Assembly (NCBI RefSeq): GCF_033568475.1
Contig: NC_133120.1
Span: forward strand, 166,997,991 to 167,061,990
DNA: 64,000 nt
Reading direction: 5' to 3'
Source of the DNA: Henckelia pumila
Lineage: Eukaryota; Streptophyta; Magnoliopsida; Lamiales; Gesneriaceae
Shown here: positions 55,616 to 64,000 of the stretch, one piece after another
How the letters are laid out: every line of letters begins with the position of its first letter
Position numbering within the stretch: position 1 is the first letter of the stretch
Translations under genes and position numbers: made by a program
The notes under the pieces: generated by a model
The model's input: only the letters and a program-made list of their open reading frames with translations
Told to the model about the DNA's origin: nothing
The model's database searches: none

Positions 55616-56696
55616 CAGCATCCACAACCCTGGCCATTAATAACACCAATAACACCCTCCACATCATCAAAAGTCATGGGCCCCACTGTTAATAACACAT
55701 CCTTCTTTTCACCCACAATCATATTAACATTAACACTCATTATTTATGGATCCCACATTCCACTCAACAATATAAAATTAATTTATACTAAATAAATTCA
55801 TTTTCTTTACATTTTATAATATATTTAAAATTTTAATATTAATTTTTAAATTTTAATTTAATTAATTTAAAAAATAAAAAATAAAATTATTTTAATATAT
55901 TTATTCAATACAACGAAATTATGAAATTCAAATGCAACAATAACTTAAAAAAATCAAAATACAACAAAATTAAAAATAACACATACAATATTAATTCACG
56001 GATTCATATTGTTGTAATTCCCCCAAATATGTTCCACTAAGTCCACGCGAAGTTGGTGATGAACTAGCCGTTACAATTTTTTTAATTTAATTAAAATTTA
56101 ATAAAATTTAAATATTAAAAAAAATTTGAATGTTAAAAAATTAATTCGTTGGACTCATTTCAGATATTCCTACAAATAATACCGTTTATACATATTTAAA
56201 TAATAAAAAATAAAAAAATAAAATAATTCAGGTGCAGACGCGGGGCTTTATAGATGAGTATTCATACTAGCCGTTAACTAACTGTTACAATTTTTTTTAA
56301 TTTAATTAAAATTTAATAAAATTTAAATATTTAAAAAATTTTGAATGTTCAAAAATTTTTCTGTTGGACTCATTTCAGATATTCCTACAAATAATACCGT
56401 TTATACATATTTAAATAATAAAAAAATAAAAATAATAAAAAAATAAAAATAATTCAGGTGCAGACGCGGCATCCATGCTCTCTCTTTAATTGCGCGTGCA
56501 AAGAGTCTGGGCGTGTATGCACGCGCAGATTTAAAAAAAAAAAAATGGAGATGGAGATGGGCGTTCACAACCATGAACGCCCATCTCCTCTCTCCTCCAG
56601 GTGGGTGTTAATAACACCCACCCACAACGCCCAATAATGGAAATGAGCATTATTTGGGCATTAATAACACCTAAATAATGCCCATTGCAGATGCTC
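55616..56696. mobile_element. Non-autonomous PIF/Harbinger-like element in the Gypsy integrase
   Basis: Target duplication TAA (55613-55615, 56697-56699; TCTAA is shared on both sides). The ends are CAGCATCCACAACC and, reverse-complemented, GAGCATCTGCAATGGGC. Both match the GAGCATC-type Harbinger end. The left inner part has TTAATAACACC and the right inner part the reverse complement. It holds a ~220 bp internal tandem repeat and no transposase. Confidence 0.8.
56064..56470. repeat. ~220 bp tandem repeat inside the Harbinger-like element
   Basis: TTGGACTCATTTCAGATATTCC, ACAAATAATACCGTTTATAC and AATTCAGGTGCAGACGCGG occur twice in order, about 225 bp apart. Confidence 0.85.
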
Positions 56697-56862
56697 TAAG
56701 AAGGGGAGAGATTCTGTGTTTGTGGTGGTTGATAGATTTTCAAAAATGGCTCATTTCATTGCGTGTCATAAATCTGATGATGCATCTCATGTTGCGGACT
56801 TGTTCTTTAATGAAATTGTTAGATTGCATGGCCTGCCTAGGAGTATTGTGTCTGATAGAGAT
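56697..56862 (+). pseudogene. Gypsy integrase core, part after the Harbinger-like insertion
   Basis: The frame resumes with [19 protein letters not shown] and ends [12 protein letters not shown], where the second catalytic Asp should be. The Tat-type LTR starts there, so the third catalytic residue is not present. Confidence 0.8.
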
Positions 56863-57681
56863 TGATGTAGCCAAAAATCACTTGTATATGACACGTTGCT
56901 TCCGCAAAGTCCGGAGTATCAACGGATCCTTGTATGTTCCCGATGGAGATCTTCAGTGGGTTGTTCCTACACAAAACAAATTCAGAGGAGCCGGGAGGGT
57001 TCCCGGCGAAGGCACTCCGACGCTCAAGTCAGTTATTACTCAAGGAATAATAATCGAGAGTAAAGCGTTATAGTACTAAAGAAAGTGTGTACCTTAATAA
57101 TGAGGTGACTTGAGCTATTTATAGATATCCGGAGAGTTTCACAGGCTTGAGCCTTTTATGGGCTTTTATAGAATTCAGGGCCTGCTTGAATTAAATATAT
57201 ATAATATTTAAATAATCTTGGACCTTAAAAATATTTGTACTGGACCTTCATGATTGGGCTCAGGCCCAGTTGATTTTTTAGGTGTAACCCCCACTCTCGG
57301 GCATGTCGCGTGTGTGGAGAGGTCCGAGAGTAGAATTTTTACCGGAGTATTGTCAGAAATTTAGTTGCCGAGAATGAATATTGTTTGCCAATGCAAAAAT
57401 TACGGGGATCGACCTGACCGTATTAGGACTGTGATACAGTGAAATTAAAATCCTGGGAGAATAATAATAATCACCATGTAATTGGATAGAATCAAAATCC
57501 TACTAGAATATTAATTGTAGAATCCGAGTAGAAATCTATCAACTACTGTCATTATAAATTCAGCACTGCGGTATAGTTTTCATCACAACTTACTAACTCA
57601 ATTTGTTTTCGGAATTTTCTTGCAGTATTTACGTGTTCGTGTTCCAAACATACAATCCCACGATGACAGGTACAAACATCA
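56863..57681 (-). repeat. 3' LTR of the Tat-type Gypsy element
   Basis: Starts TGATGTAGCC and ends ACATCA on the plus strand, i.e. TGATG...CATCA on the coding strand too. A coding-strand purine tract (AGAGGGGGCACG) adjoins it at 57682-57693. TATAAATA at 57116-57123 on the minus strand is a likely LTR promoter. The presumed target flank is GAGAT (56858-56862); the other end is beyond the window. Confidence 0.7.
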
Positions 57682-57693
57682 CGTGCCCCCTCT

Positions 57694-58467
57694 TGTTAGT
57701 CAACTTTTTATTATTCTTTCTCCTCTTCCTTTTGTTTTTTTTATTGTCTTCCAGATTGGCTTCTTCGCGTGATATTCTGTGTATGTATCTTTGCATAGTG
57801 CTTCTTTTTCCTTTGATCTTGCCGATGCATGTATGTTAGCAAATATGTGTGTACGATATGTGTATATGTGAAAATCCATATCTATCTATCTATCCTTCAA
57901 CCATCTCCAAGGAGCGTCGACCGACTATCGAAGGAGAGGCGGCCGCGGTGGCGAAAAAGGAAGCAAGAGCAGCGGCAGATCGTGTGATGAAGCAAACGGT
58001 TAAAGAAGATCGTGAGATGGAAGGGGCGGCACGCAGCTGTTCTGGAGGGGAGGAGATTCAGCGGCGAACTGTTCCAGCGGAGGAGGAGATGCCGCGGGCC
58101 GATCCATTCCAGGAGAGGAGGAGATGCCGCGAGCCGATCCGTTCCAGGAGAGGAGGAGATGTAGCAGTCGATAGAGGGAATAAAGAAAACGGCAGCGGCA
58201 GATCCGACCACCATGGCATGGCGACGATGAAGCAGCGATAGATCGGAGAAATCCTTGGGCCGTGTGAAAGATTGATAGATATATGAAAATACACGCATGC
58301 GCATATACATATATATTATTCTGTTCGGTTTCTTGTGTTCTTTTTTTTTATATATATATGAGTATCGTGTGAATTTTGACTCTTTCATTATTATTTCTCT
58401 TGTCAAATATTATATTATGACTTAGTGGCTTGGATTGGTAGTTGTATATGATATATATATCTTGTTA

Positions 58468-58533
<66 letters not shown>

Positions 58534-58537
58534 GCAG
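57694..58537 (+). other. Leader/promoter region of the antisense ORF
   Basis: Contains an open frame at 57849-58241 with an imperfect tandem repeat (GATCCATTCCAGGAGAGGAG, twice, 48 bp apart) and a (TA)n stretch at 58449-58529. An acceptor-like TTTGTGCAG|GG at 58530-58538 suggests that a 5' exon lies here. I do not accept the open frame as a proven gene. Confidence 0.4.
58449..58529. repeat. (TA)n microsatellite
   Basis: A nearly pure TA run directly before a potential splice acceptor of the antisense ORF. Confidence 0.97.
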
Positions 58538-60644
58538 GGTGTCCACCACGGGGTAAAATATTGTCCTTGTTAAGGACGAATCGAAGTAACGATCTATCTC
58601 CGCACACGGAGTCTAGTGCCAATAGTGATTTTGATAACTATTTTTCTCCTTCGGGTGATTTAAACACCCCCTTGCCGCATGATCCGGAGAGTCCGAATCC
58701 CTTAAGAATTGTTAGTGAACCTGACTATTATTAAAGGAGTAGATCCGGAGGTTTATCGGAGGGGTTTGAGGAGTGTGTATTGGGAAATTCGAGAATTTCA
58801 AACTCACGCGAGAAACTTGACTTATTGACAAAACATATTATGAAAATTCCAAAAAAATAAAATTCTTGTCAGTACCCTCCCGCGGGATATTTCACCGTTT
58901 ACTTGGAGTATTTTAATTACAGGTTTTCGCTTCCTCCTAATGCCATTTTGATAGAAATCGTGTGTAAGCTTGGTGTGAGTTTTAGTCAGTTGACTCCGGG
59001 GGCTATCCTGGTGTTTGCATGTTTTCTGCGTAGAATGAGCGAAATTCAATTGATTTCGATTGCGGAGCTATTTTTCTCGCTCTTCGTGGTGCGTCGTTCC
59101 ATGCCCGACTCTTATATTTATTTTCAACCTCGTGTGGACTGTAAATTTTTATCCCATTTTTCGTCTCCAAAGAGTGCGTGGAGATCGGAGTTTTTTTACG
59201 TTTGGGATTATAGTGGGGGGGTTCCCACGAGTTGGAGTCCGGGGCCTAGAAAAATCATACTTGGTAAAACTCATCGCACTTTGCAGCTTGACTGTCGATC
59301 CTTAGGTCTCTTTGACGAAATAGTCAATCCTAGGAGTTTGTTTCCTACTGGTAATGCTTTGTCCAAGTTGAATTTTGATAACTGTATTTTGCGTCTTCTT
59401 GGGATTCTTCTACTCATGTGAATTTAAAATTTATTAAATTTATTTATTGATCATTCTCTCTTTTCTCTTTGTGTTTGTTTGTAGGTGACAAAATAAGTTT
59501 GGCAGAGGTTCGCGCTTGCATAGAGAAAAAAGAGAAGACTTCGTCAAAGATGTCGAGAAAAGAGTCACCAATGGATCGAGGTAATCATAATTCCCAAGGG
59601 ATTCCAAGGAGGAGGAATTCTCCCGGGCCATCCGACTGTGTCAATCATTCTGGTCCTCCATCTAAAAATACTGATGCTCGTGACCGAAGGAATTGTGGTA
59701 GAAGAAATGATGCTGACCGTGATACCCGTATTAGGGAGAGTGATAATGGTAGAATAAATCCAAAAAGAAGACGTGATGATGAACGAAAAGTTTCTCCCGA
59801 CACTCGTGAAGGTCGTCATTTGTTCTTGGAGGGTGTGAATCATAGGAATAATGCTGGCTCTTTTTGAGATTTGAAGGATTCAGACCTTGGTTGGAGAACC
59901 GAAGCTAACCTCATTGGAGATCATGACAGGTTGCATCTACTGCCTCAGCTTACCGAAGTATTAACTCGTTCTCTTGCTTCCTCTGCCTTCCAGGTATATT
60001 ATTATATGTTTGTTACTTGTTATGATTTTTATGTAGTAAATAATATTCTCTATCTATGGGTGTTTGCAGATTTTATCGCTTGCCCATACTTTTTAATTTC
60101 AAGAAGAGAGATCCCAAAATTCTGATAAGAGATTGGATGAAGAAGTAATGTCATTAAGGGGAGAGTGCAAAAGACTCGGCGAGGAAGGTGCTAAGGCTCG
60201 AGATGATTTTCTCAAGTCGCAAAGGATCTTGAAGAGAAATCCAAAAAGTATGATGCAATGTGTAAGGGGATGGAGCTACTTAGGGGAAAATATTCCCATG
60301 AATCGGAGACCGGTGAGATTTTTCTCAATTCGTCAATAGGCAAGAATCTCTTGCGAAGCACCGGAGAAAAAGCAATTGAAGGCTATCGTGAATCCACAGC
60401 TTTTAGAGATGAAGTGATTCAGAGGGCGATTGTTATTCATGATGAAGTTGTCGTGGATTGCCGCAAAGAACTACGGAAAACTAAATTAGTTCCGGAGGAA
60501 ATTATCATGATGATTTACCCTAAAATTACAGATCCTAGAACTGCGTCTGCAAGAATCGAGGATGACTCGGACCTACCCTTAGGAGATTTATTGGGAGGTC
60601 TGGGTGACGGGGAGATGATCAAAGCTTTGCGCTCCAATTTCTAG
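58538..60644 (+). pseudogene. Antisense extra ORF of the Tat-type element (putative gypsy-type transposon protein, Transposase_28-like)
   Basis: Spliced gene on the strand opposite to pol. The first part is Ser/Pro-rich. The conserved domain has GYFTVYLEYFNYRFSLPPNA, then VSFSQLTPGAILVFACFLRR and WRSEFFYVWD, as in the plant protein family annotated putative gypsy-type transposon. A probable intron ends at 59484. The next exon is very Arg/Asn/Asp-rich (RDRRNCGRRNDADRDTR) and ends at a donor (CAG|GTATAT, 59993), and another exon starts at 60070. The C-terminal part (60133-60644) is charged and helical (VMSLRGECKRLGEEGAKARD), ending DLPLGDLLGGLGDGE. Stops near 58732, 58857 and 59865 and frame shifts show decay. 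The role in the retrotransposon is unknown. Confidence 0.65.
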
Positions 60645-61364
60645 CATATACAATCAATAATGACGGTGTGTGTAGAAGCTACATGGAGACTACTCTTTGG
60701 AGCAGTGGAGTAGTGGAGCAGTTTAGCTTTATTATTTCTTACCACTTTTGGGCAAATTTTTTTTGTAACAAAGTCAAAGTCATAGACTTTGTTTGTTCTT
60801 TTTGAGTAAGTAAGTAGTTGGTGGAGGAGCAAAGGAAAAACAACAATTCCTTTATATATATATATATAGTCATATATATTCAATTTTGTCGATTATCATA
60901 TCTCTTTTGCATTTTGAATTTGCTATTGCATACTTGTTTGATGAATAAAATACTATCGCTTTAATATTGGAGTACTTGGAAGGGGATCAGTCTCCCAAGA
61001 TTTTGTCTCATGGGGAAGTCCTAAACCCACTTAGCACGTGGTGAGGTATCCCGGGACTTGTAATATTATTATTTCGTCTTGACCTCTTACAGCGTTATAA
61101 TTTCAAATGTCCCATGGGGATGGCCAAGCCTCTTATTGTTGAAATTTTTTTTTATGATTGCTAGGGTCTATGACGTTTACATCGTAAGTAAGCGTTAGTA
61201 TAGGAGAGGAGATATGATAAGATTTCGACAAAGTAATCTGCTTGTATAACAAAATAATCATATTAGTTGAAAACTACATAAAAAAATTGTAATAGCAAAA
61301 CATAAAGAAAATATGCTAATAACAAAAAAGGTAAATATAGCCTAATATTGGAGAAAGTTGCAGT
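60645..61364. other. Spacer between the antisense ORF and pol
   Basis: AT-rich with a short TA run (60853-60868). Polyadenylation-like AATAAA at 60944 could serve the antisense ORF. No gene was recognised. Confidence 0.4.
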
Positions 61365-62192
61365 TTATGCATAAAACTTCTTCAAGTTGGCAACGTTCCA
61401 AGGTCTGGGAAGTATTCTTCCATCTGAATGTTGGAGGCGATATGTTCCCATCTTCACAATCTCAATTACTTTGTACGGGCCTTCCCATTTAGGGTCCAAT
61501 TTACCCACAGACTTCAAGATGTCAGATTTTCTCAAAACCAGGTCTACTAATTGAAAAGATCTAGGTTTGACTCGGTCATTGTATGCTTTAGTAATACAAG
61601 CTCGATATCTCTTGGCTCGTGTCGAAGCTTCGTCTCTCAGTTCATCCACCAAGTCCAATGAAATTCGAAGGGCTTGGTCATTCCCTGATGAAGTGTACTG
61701 TTTCACTTGCCATGATTGCTCTCCAATTTTGGCAGGAGCCACAGCTTCCGCTCCGTAGGCCAGGTTGAAAGGAGATTCTCCAGTTGAAGAGCGTGGAGTG
61801 TTCGATATGCCCATAGAACACTTGGCAACTCATCCACCCATTTTCCTTTGGCATTGCCCAGGCGTGTTTTGAGGTGCTGTAGAATGGTCCGGTTGGTGAC
61901 CTCGGTGCCCATTTGCTTGAGGATTCCCAACAGAAGTGAAGAACTGCTTGATGGAAAGTCCTTTGCACCAATATTTTATTTTCGCTCCAGAAAACTGAGT
62001 TCCATTGTCTGAAACCAAGGTTTGAGGAATGCCAAATCTGCATACTATATTCTTCCATAAGAAATTGATTACATCTCTTTCGGATATTTTGGCCAATGGT
62101 TCAGCTTCGACCCATTTGGTGAAATAATCCACATCAACTATCAGAAATTTTCTTTGTCCGGTAGCAGGAGGAAAAGGACCTACCAAATCCAT
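61365..62192 (-). pseudogene. Tat-type integrase core and C-terminal domain
   Basis: 62192-61830 has MDLVGPFPPATGQRKFLIV with the first catalytic Asp, and CRFGIPQTLVSDNGTQFSG with the second. A frame change at about 61920 breaks the core before the catalytic Glu. 61814-61365 has [16 protein letters not shown], the GPYKV-type motif (KWEGPYKVIEI) and WNVANLKKFYA at the end, typical of Tat/Athila integrases. Confidence 0.88.
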
Positions 62193-62221
62193 TCCCCACT
62201 GAGCAAATGGTAAAGGACTTT

Positions 62222-63067
62222 CTAGGGCTGCAAGATTGTAGTCGGCTGGTGATGGAAGTTAGCATGCTCTTGACATGCGTGACAACGTTTCACTAACTCG
62301 ATAGCGTCTTGCTTCATCATTGGCCAGAAGTATCCTTGGCATAATGCTTTCCCTGCAAGAGCTCTGCCAGCTAAGTGATTTCCACATATTCCTTCATGAA
62401 TTTCACGGAGCACATATTTTCCCTTAGCTGGCGTTAGACACTTTAGGTAAGGTAAAGAGAAACCTCTTTTGTACAGTTCTCCGTCAATGATCGTGAACCG
62501 AGCAGCTCGCACTCTAAGTTTTCGAGCTTCAACTTGGTTAGCAGGTAGGTTACCCCGCATCAAATAGTCGATTATTTCATCTTTCCAACTATGATTTTCG
62601 TTGTCAGCACAGAAGATTGTAACATCACTTCCATCATTTTCTTCCTTGCTATATGTTAGGAATGTAATTTTCCTATTATCAATGTTGGCCAAGGAGCTTG
62701 CTAACTTGGCGAGACGGTCTGCTGACTCATTTTCCCCTCTAGGTATCTGCTTTATATCATAGCTGTCTAAACGCGAGAGAAACTCATTCACTTGAGTGAG
62801 GTATTCAAGCATTTTATCTTCCTTCTCTTCATAATTTCCATTAACCTGACTGACGATAAGTTGGGAGTCACTGTGTATCGTCAGTTTTTTTGCTCCGACC
62901 GACAAGGCCAATTTAATTCCCATGATGAAAGCTTCATATTCTGCCTCATTATTCGTTGCAGGGAATAGAAATTTGATGGCATATTGAAATTTATCTCCTT
63001 GTGGGCTCTCCACAACTATACCTGCACCGCTTCCTGTAGAGGTTGATGACCCGTCGACATAAACCAT
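62222..63067 (-). CDS. Tat-type second RNase H (archaeal-like) and integrase zinc region
   Basis: Residues 1-130 form a complete RNase H1-like fold: YVDGSSTSTGSGAGIVV with the first catalytic Asp, NNEAEYEAFIMGIKLAL with the Glu, IHSDSQLIVSQVNG with the second Asp and ENESADRLAKLAS with the last. This is the second RNase H that distinguishes Tat elements, in addition to the one at 63137-63694. A linker follows, then the zinc region (IHEGICGNHLAGRALAGK, YFWPMMKQD, CHACQEHA). The frame is open for 281 codons, but neighbouring pol frames are separated by stops. Confidence 0.9.
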   Translation of the reverse strand: MVYVDGSSTSTGSGAGIVVESPQGDKFQYAIKFLFPATNNEAEYEAFIMGIKLALSVGAKKLTIHSDSQLIVSQVNGNYEEKEDKMLEYLTQVNEFLSRLDSYDIKQIPRGENESADRLAKLASSLANIDNRKITFLTYSKEENDGSDVTIFCADNENHSWKDEIIDYLMRGNLPANQVEARKLRVRAARFTIIDGELYKRGFSLPYLKCLTPAKGKYVLREIHEGICGNHLAGRALAGKALCQGYFWPMMKQDAIELVKRCHACQEHANFHHQPTTILQP

Positions 63068-63136
63068 TCATGTCTGGGTGGAGCTTTCTTCTTGAGTTAC
63101 TGTCATCTCTACTAGAAAATCAGCCAGAATTTGTGT

Positions 63137-63694
63137 TTAAATCGCTGGACGCGGGCGATATTCAATTCCATATTGGCTCAATTCGACAGCCCACTTAACC
63201 ATTCTTCCTGATGCTTCAGGACTCGAGATAATTTGTTTGAGAGGATGATTGGTGAGTACAATTATTGGATGAGACCGAAAGTAAGGACGTAGTTTTCTTG
63301 CTGCAGTTACCAAAGCTAGTGCCAGTTTCTCGATCTTTGTATATCTTAATTCTGCTCCGTGTAAAGTTCGGCTGATATAGTACACTAGTTTGTGCTCACG
63401 TCCTACTTCAGATACCAATACTGCACTTACCGCCTCCACAGATATTTCCAGATAAATCAGCAGGGTGTCACCCTCCTTTGGTTTTACCAACAACGGCAAA
63501 GAGGTCAGATGTCTTTTCAACTCGTCAAATGCTTGTTGACACTCTTCTGTCCATCGAAAACCTTTTCCACTCCTCAACAGTTTGAAGAATGGTAACCCCT
63601 TGTCTGTAGATCTTGAAATAAACCGGTTGAGGGAGGCCAAACGTCCTGTTAATTCCTGGATGCCTTTCACACTTTTTGGAGGATTCATGTTCAA
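63137..63694 (-). pseudogene. Tat-type reverse transcriptase connection and first RNase H
   Basis: NPPKSVKGIQELTGRLASLN and FISRSTDKGLPFFKLL are the RT thumb/connection. The first RNase H is degenerate (LLIYLEISVEAVSAVLV, with Glu in place of the usual first Asp), as is normal where a second RNase H has taken over. A TAA at 63137 separates it from the second RNase H. Confidence 0.88.
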
Positions 63695-64000
63695 AATTGC
63701 TTTAATTTTTTCAGGGTTGGCCTATATTCCTCGTTCTGACACCATGTAACCAAGAAATTTGCCTCCTCGTACGCCAAAAGTGCATTTGTCTGGATTGAGC
63801 TTCATCCTGTATTTTATGAGTATACTGAAGCATTTCCCAAGATCTTTCAAGTGATTAGATGCTTGGGTACTTTTGGACGAGCATATCGTCTATATAAACT
63901 TCCATGTTATGTCCGATCAAGCGTTCGAACATGGTATTTACCAGACGTTGATAGGTAGCTCCAGCATTCTTCAGCCCAAACGGCATAACATCATAGCAAT
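63695..64000 (-). pseudogene. Tat-type reverse transcriptase, catalytic part, cut by the window edge
   Basis: On the minus strand from 64000: DVMPFGLKNAGATYQRLVN and the catalytic VYIDDMLV. A frame change follows near 63870, with later sequence in another frame. The rest of pol and gag is outside the window. Confidence 0.85.

Larger units (their letters stand above)
50497..56862 (+). mobile_element. Ty3/Gypsy retrotransposon 1, 3'-truncated and twice interrupted
   Basis: The order is LTR, primer-binding site, gag, protease, RT, RNase H and integrase. It inserted into the Copia element at 50496. It was then hit by a Harbinger-like element (55616-56696) and by a Tat-type Gypsy element (from 56863), both in the integrase gene. 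Its 3' LTR is not in the window. Confidence 0.85.
56863..64000 (-). mobile_element. Ty3/Gypsy element of the Tat/Retand type, 3' part
   Basis: The minus-strand order is RT (right edge), RNase H, a second RNase H, integrase, an extra region with a plus-strand ORF, purine tract and LTR. Two RNase H domains in a row and an antisense ORF between pol and 3' LTR are hallmarks of the Tat lineage (Retand/Ogre group). The 5' part lies outside the window. It is inserted into the integrase of Gypsy element 1. Confidence 0.85.

Noticed and set aside
57849..58241. 130-codon ORF upstream of the antisense retrotransposon ORF
   Set aside because: Low-complexity Arg/Glu-rich translation with a short tandem repeat; it may be leader sequence or a 5' exon but cannot be shown to be a gene.
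58422..58734. Open frames with Tyr-Ile repeats on both strands
   Set aside because: The (TA)n run generates them. Only the part from 58538 on the plus strand has other support.

Overview
The window looks like nuclear DNA from a eudicot plant, possibly an asterid. It is AT-rich, with intron-bearing plant gene fragments, plant-specific LTR retrotransposon lineages and many inverted-repeat elements. No species can be named from the sequence. Few intact host genes are present; most of the window is transposon layered on transposon.

Layout. 1-6.2 kb: a CACTA-type DNA transposon (589-2827) carries a calmodulin first exon and four exons of a plant Ca2+-ATPase, followed by a decayed hAT-like transposase (3444-5841). 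6.2-15.3 kb: a (TA)n tract and a possible LTR remnant, then the one large intact host gene, a berberine-bridge-enzyme-like FAD oxidase (7701-9341), then two foldback elements and AT-rich repeats. 15.4-29.3 kb: a broken type-B response-regulator gene on the minus strand. Its exons lie at 28654-29268 and 15361-15834, separated by a 12.2 kb Sirevirus-like Copia element (15907-28078) that sits in an intron. That element carries an env-like extra ORF and a dispersed ~29 bp dyad motif (13 copies), and is itself split by a 2.55 kb solo LTR (23912-26466, target duplication CATGG).

29.3-35.6 kb: mostly AT-rich spacer, then three small related host genes (33189, 34200, 35253) sharing a promoter box; I cannot name the family. 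35.6-46.7 kb: a near full-length Copia element (minus strand, target duplication ATTTC) next to a ~1.35 kb tandem duplication. One copy of the duplication was later hit by a 1982 bp hAT element (GTCCCAAT) and a non-autonomous hAT-like element; a TRIM element (CCATT) lies just beyond the other copy. 48.2-64 kb: a nested stack. A Copia fragment begins next to a second copy of the third small gene's upstream region. It is broken by a Ty3/Gypsy element, which holds a Harbinger-like insertion (TAA) and is in turn broken by a minus-strand Tat/Retand-type Gypsy element. The Tat element has two RNase H domains and an antisense extra ORF, and runs off the right edge.

The genes form no pathway. The host genes likely to be functional are the BBE-like oxidase and the three small genes. 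The strongest observations are the Sirevirus dispersed motif, the response-regulator gene split by a retrotransposon, the calcium-gene fragments in a CACTA element, and the small-gene cluster with its displaced promoter copy.
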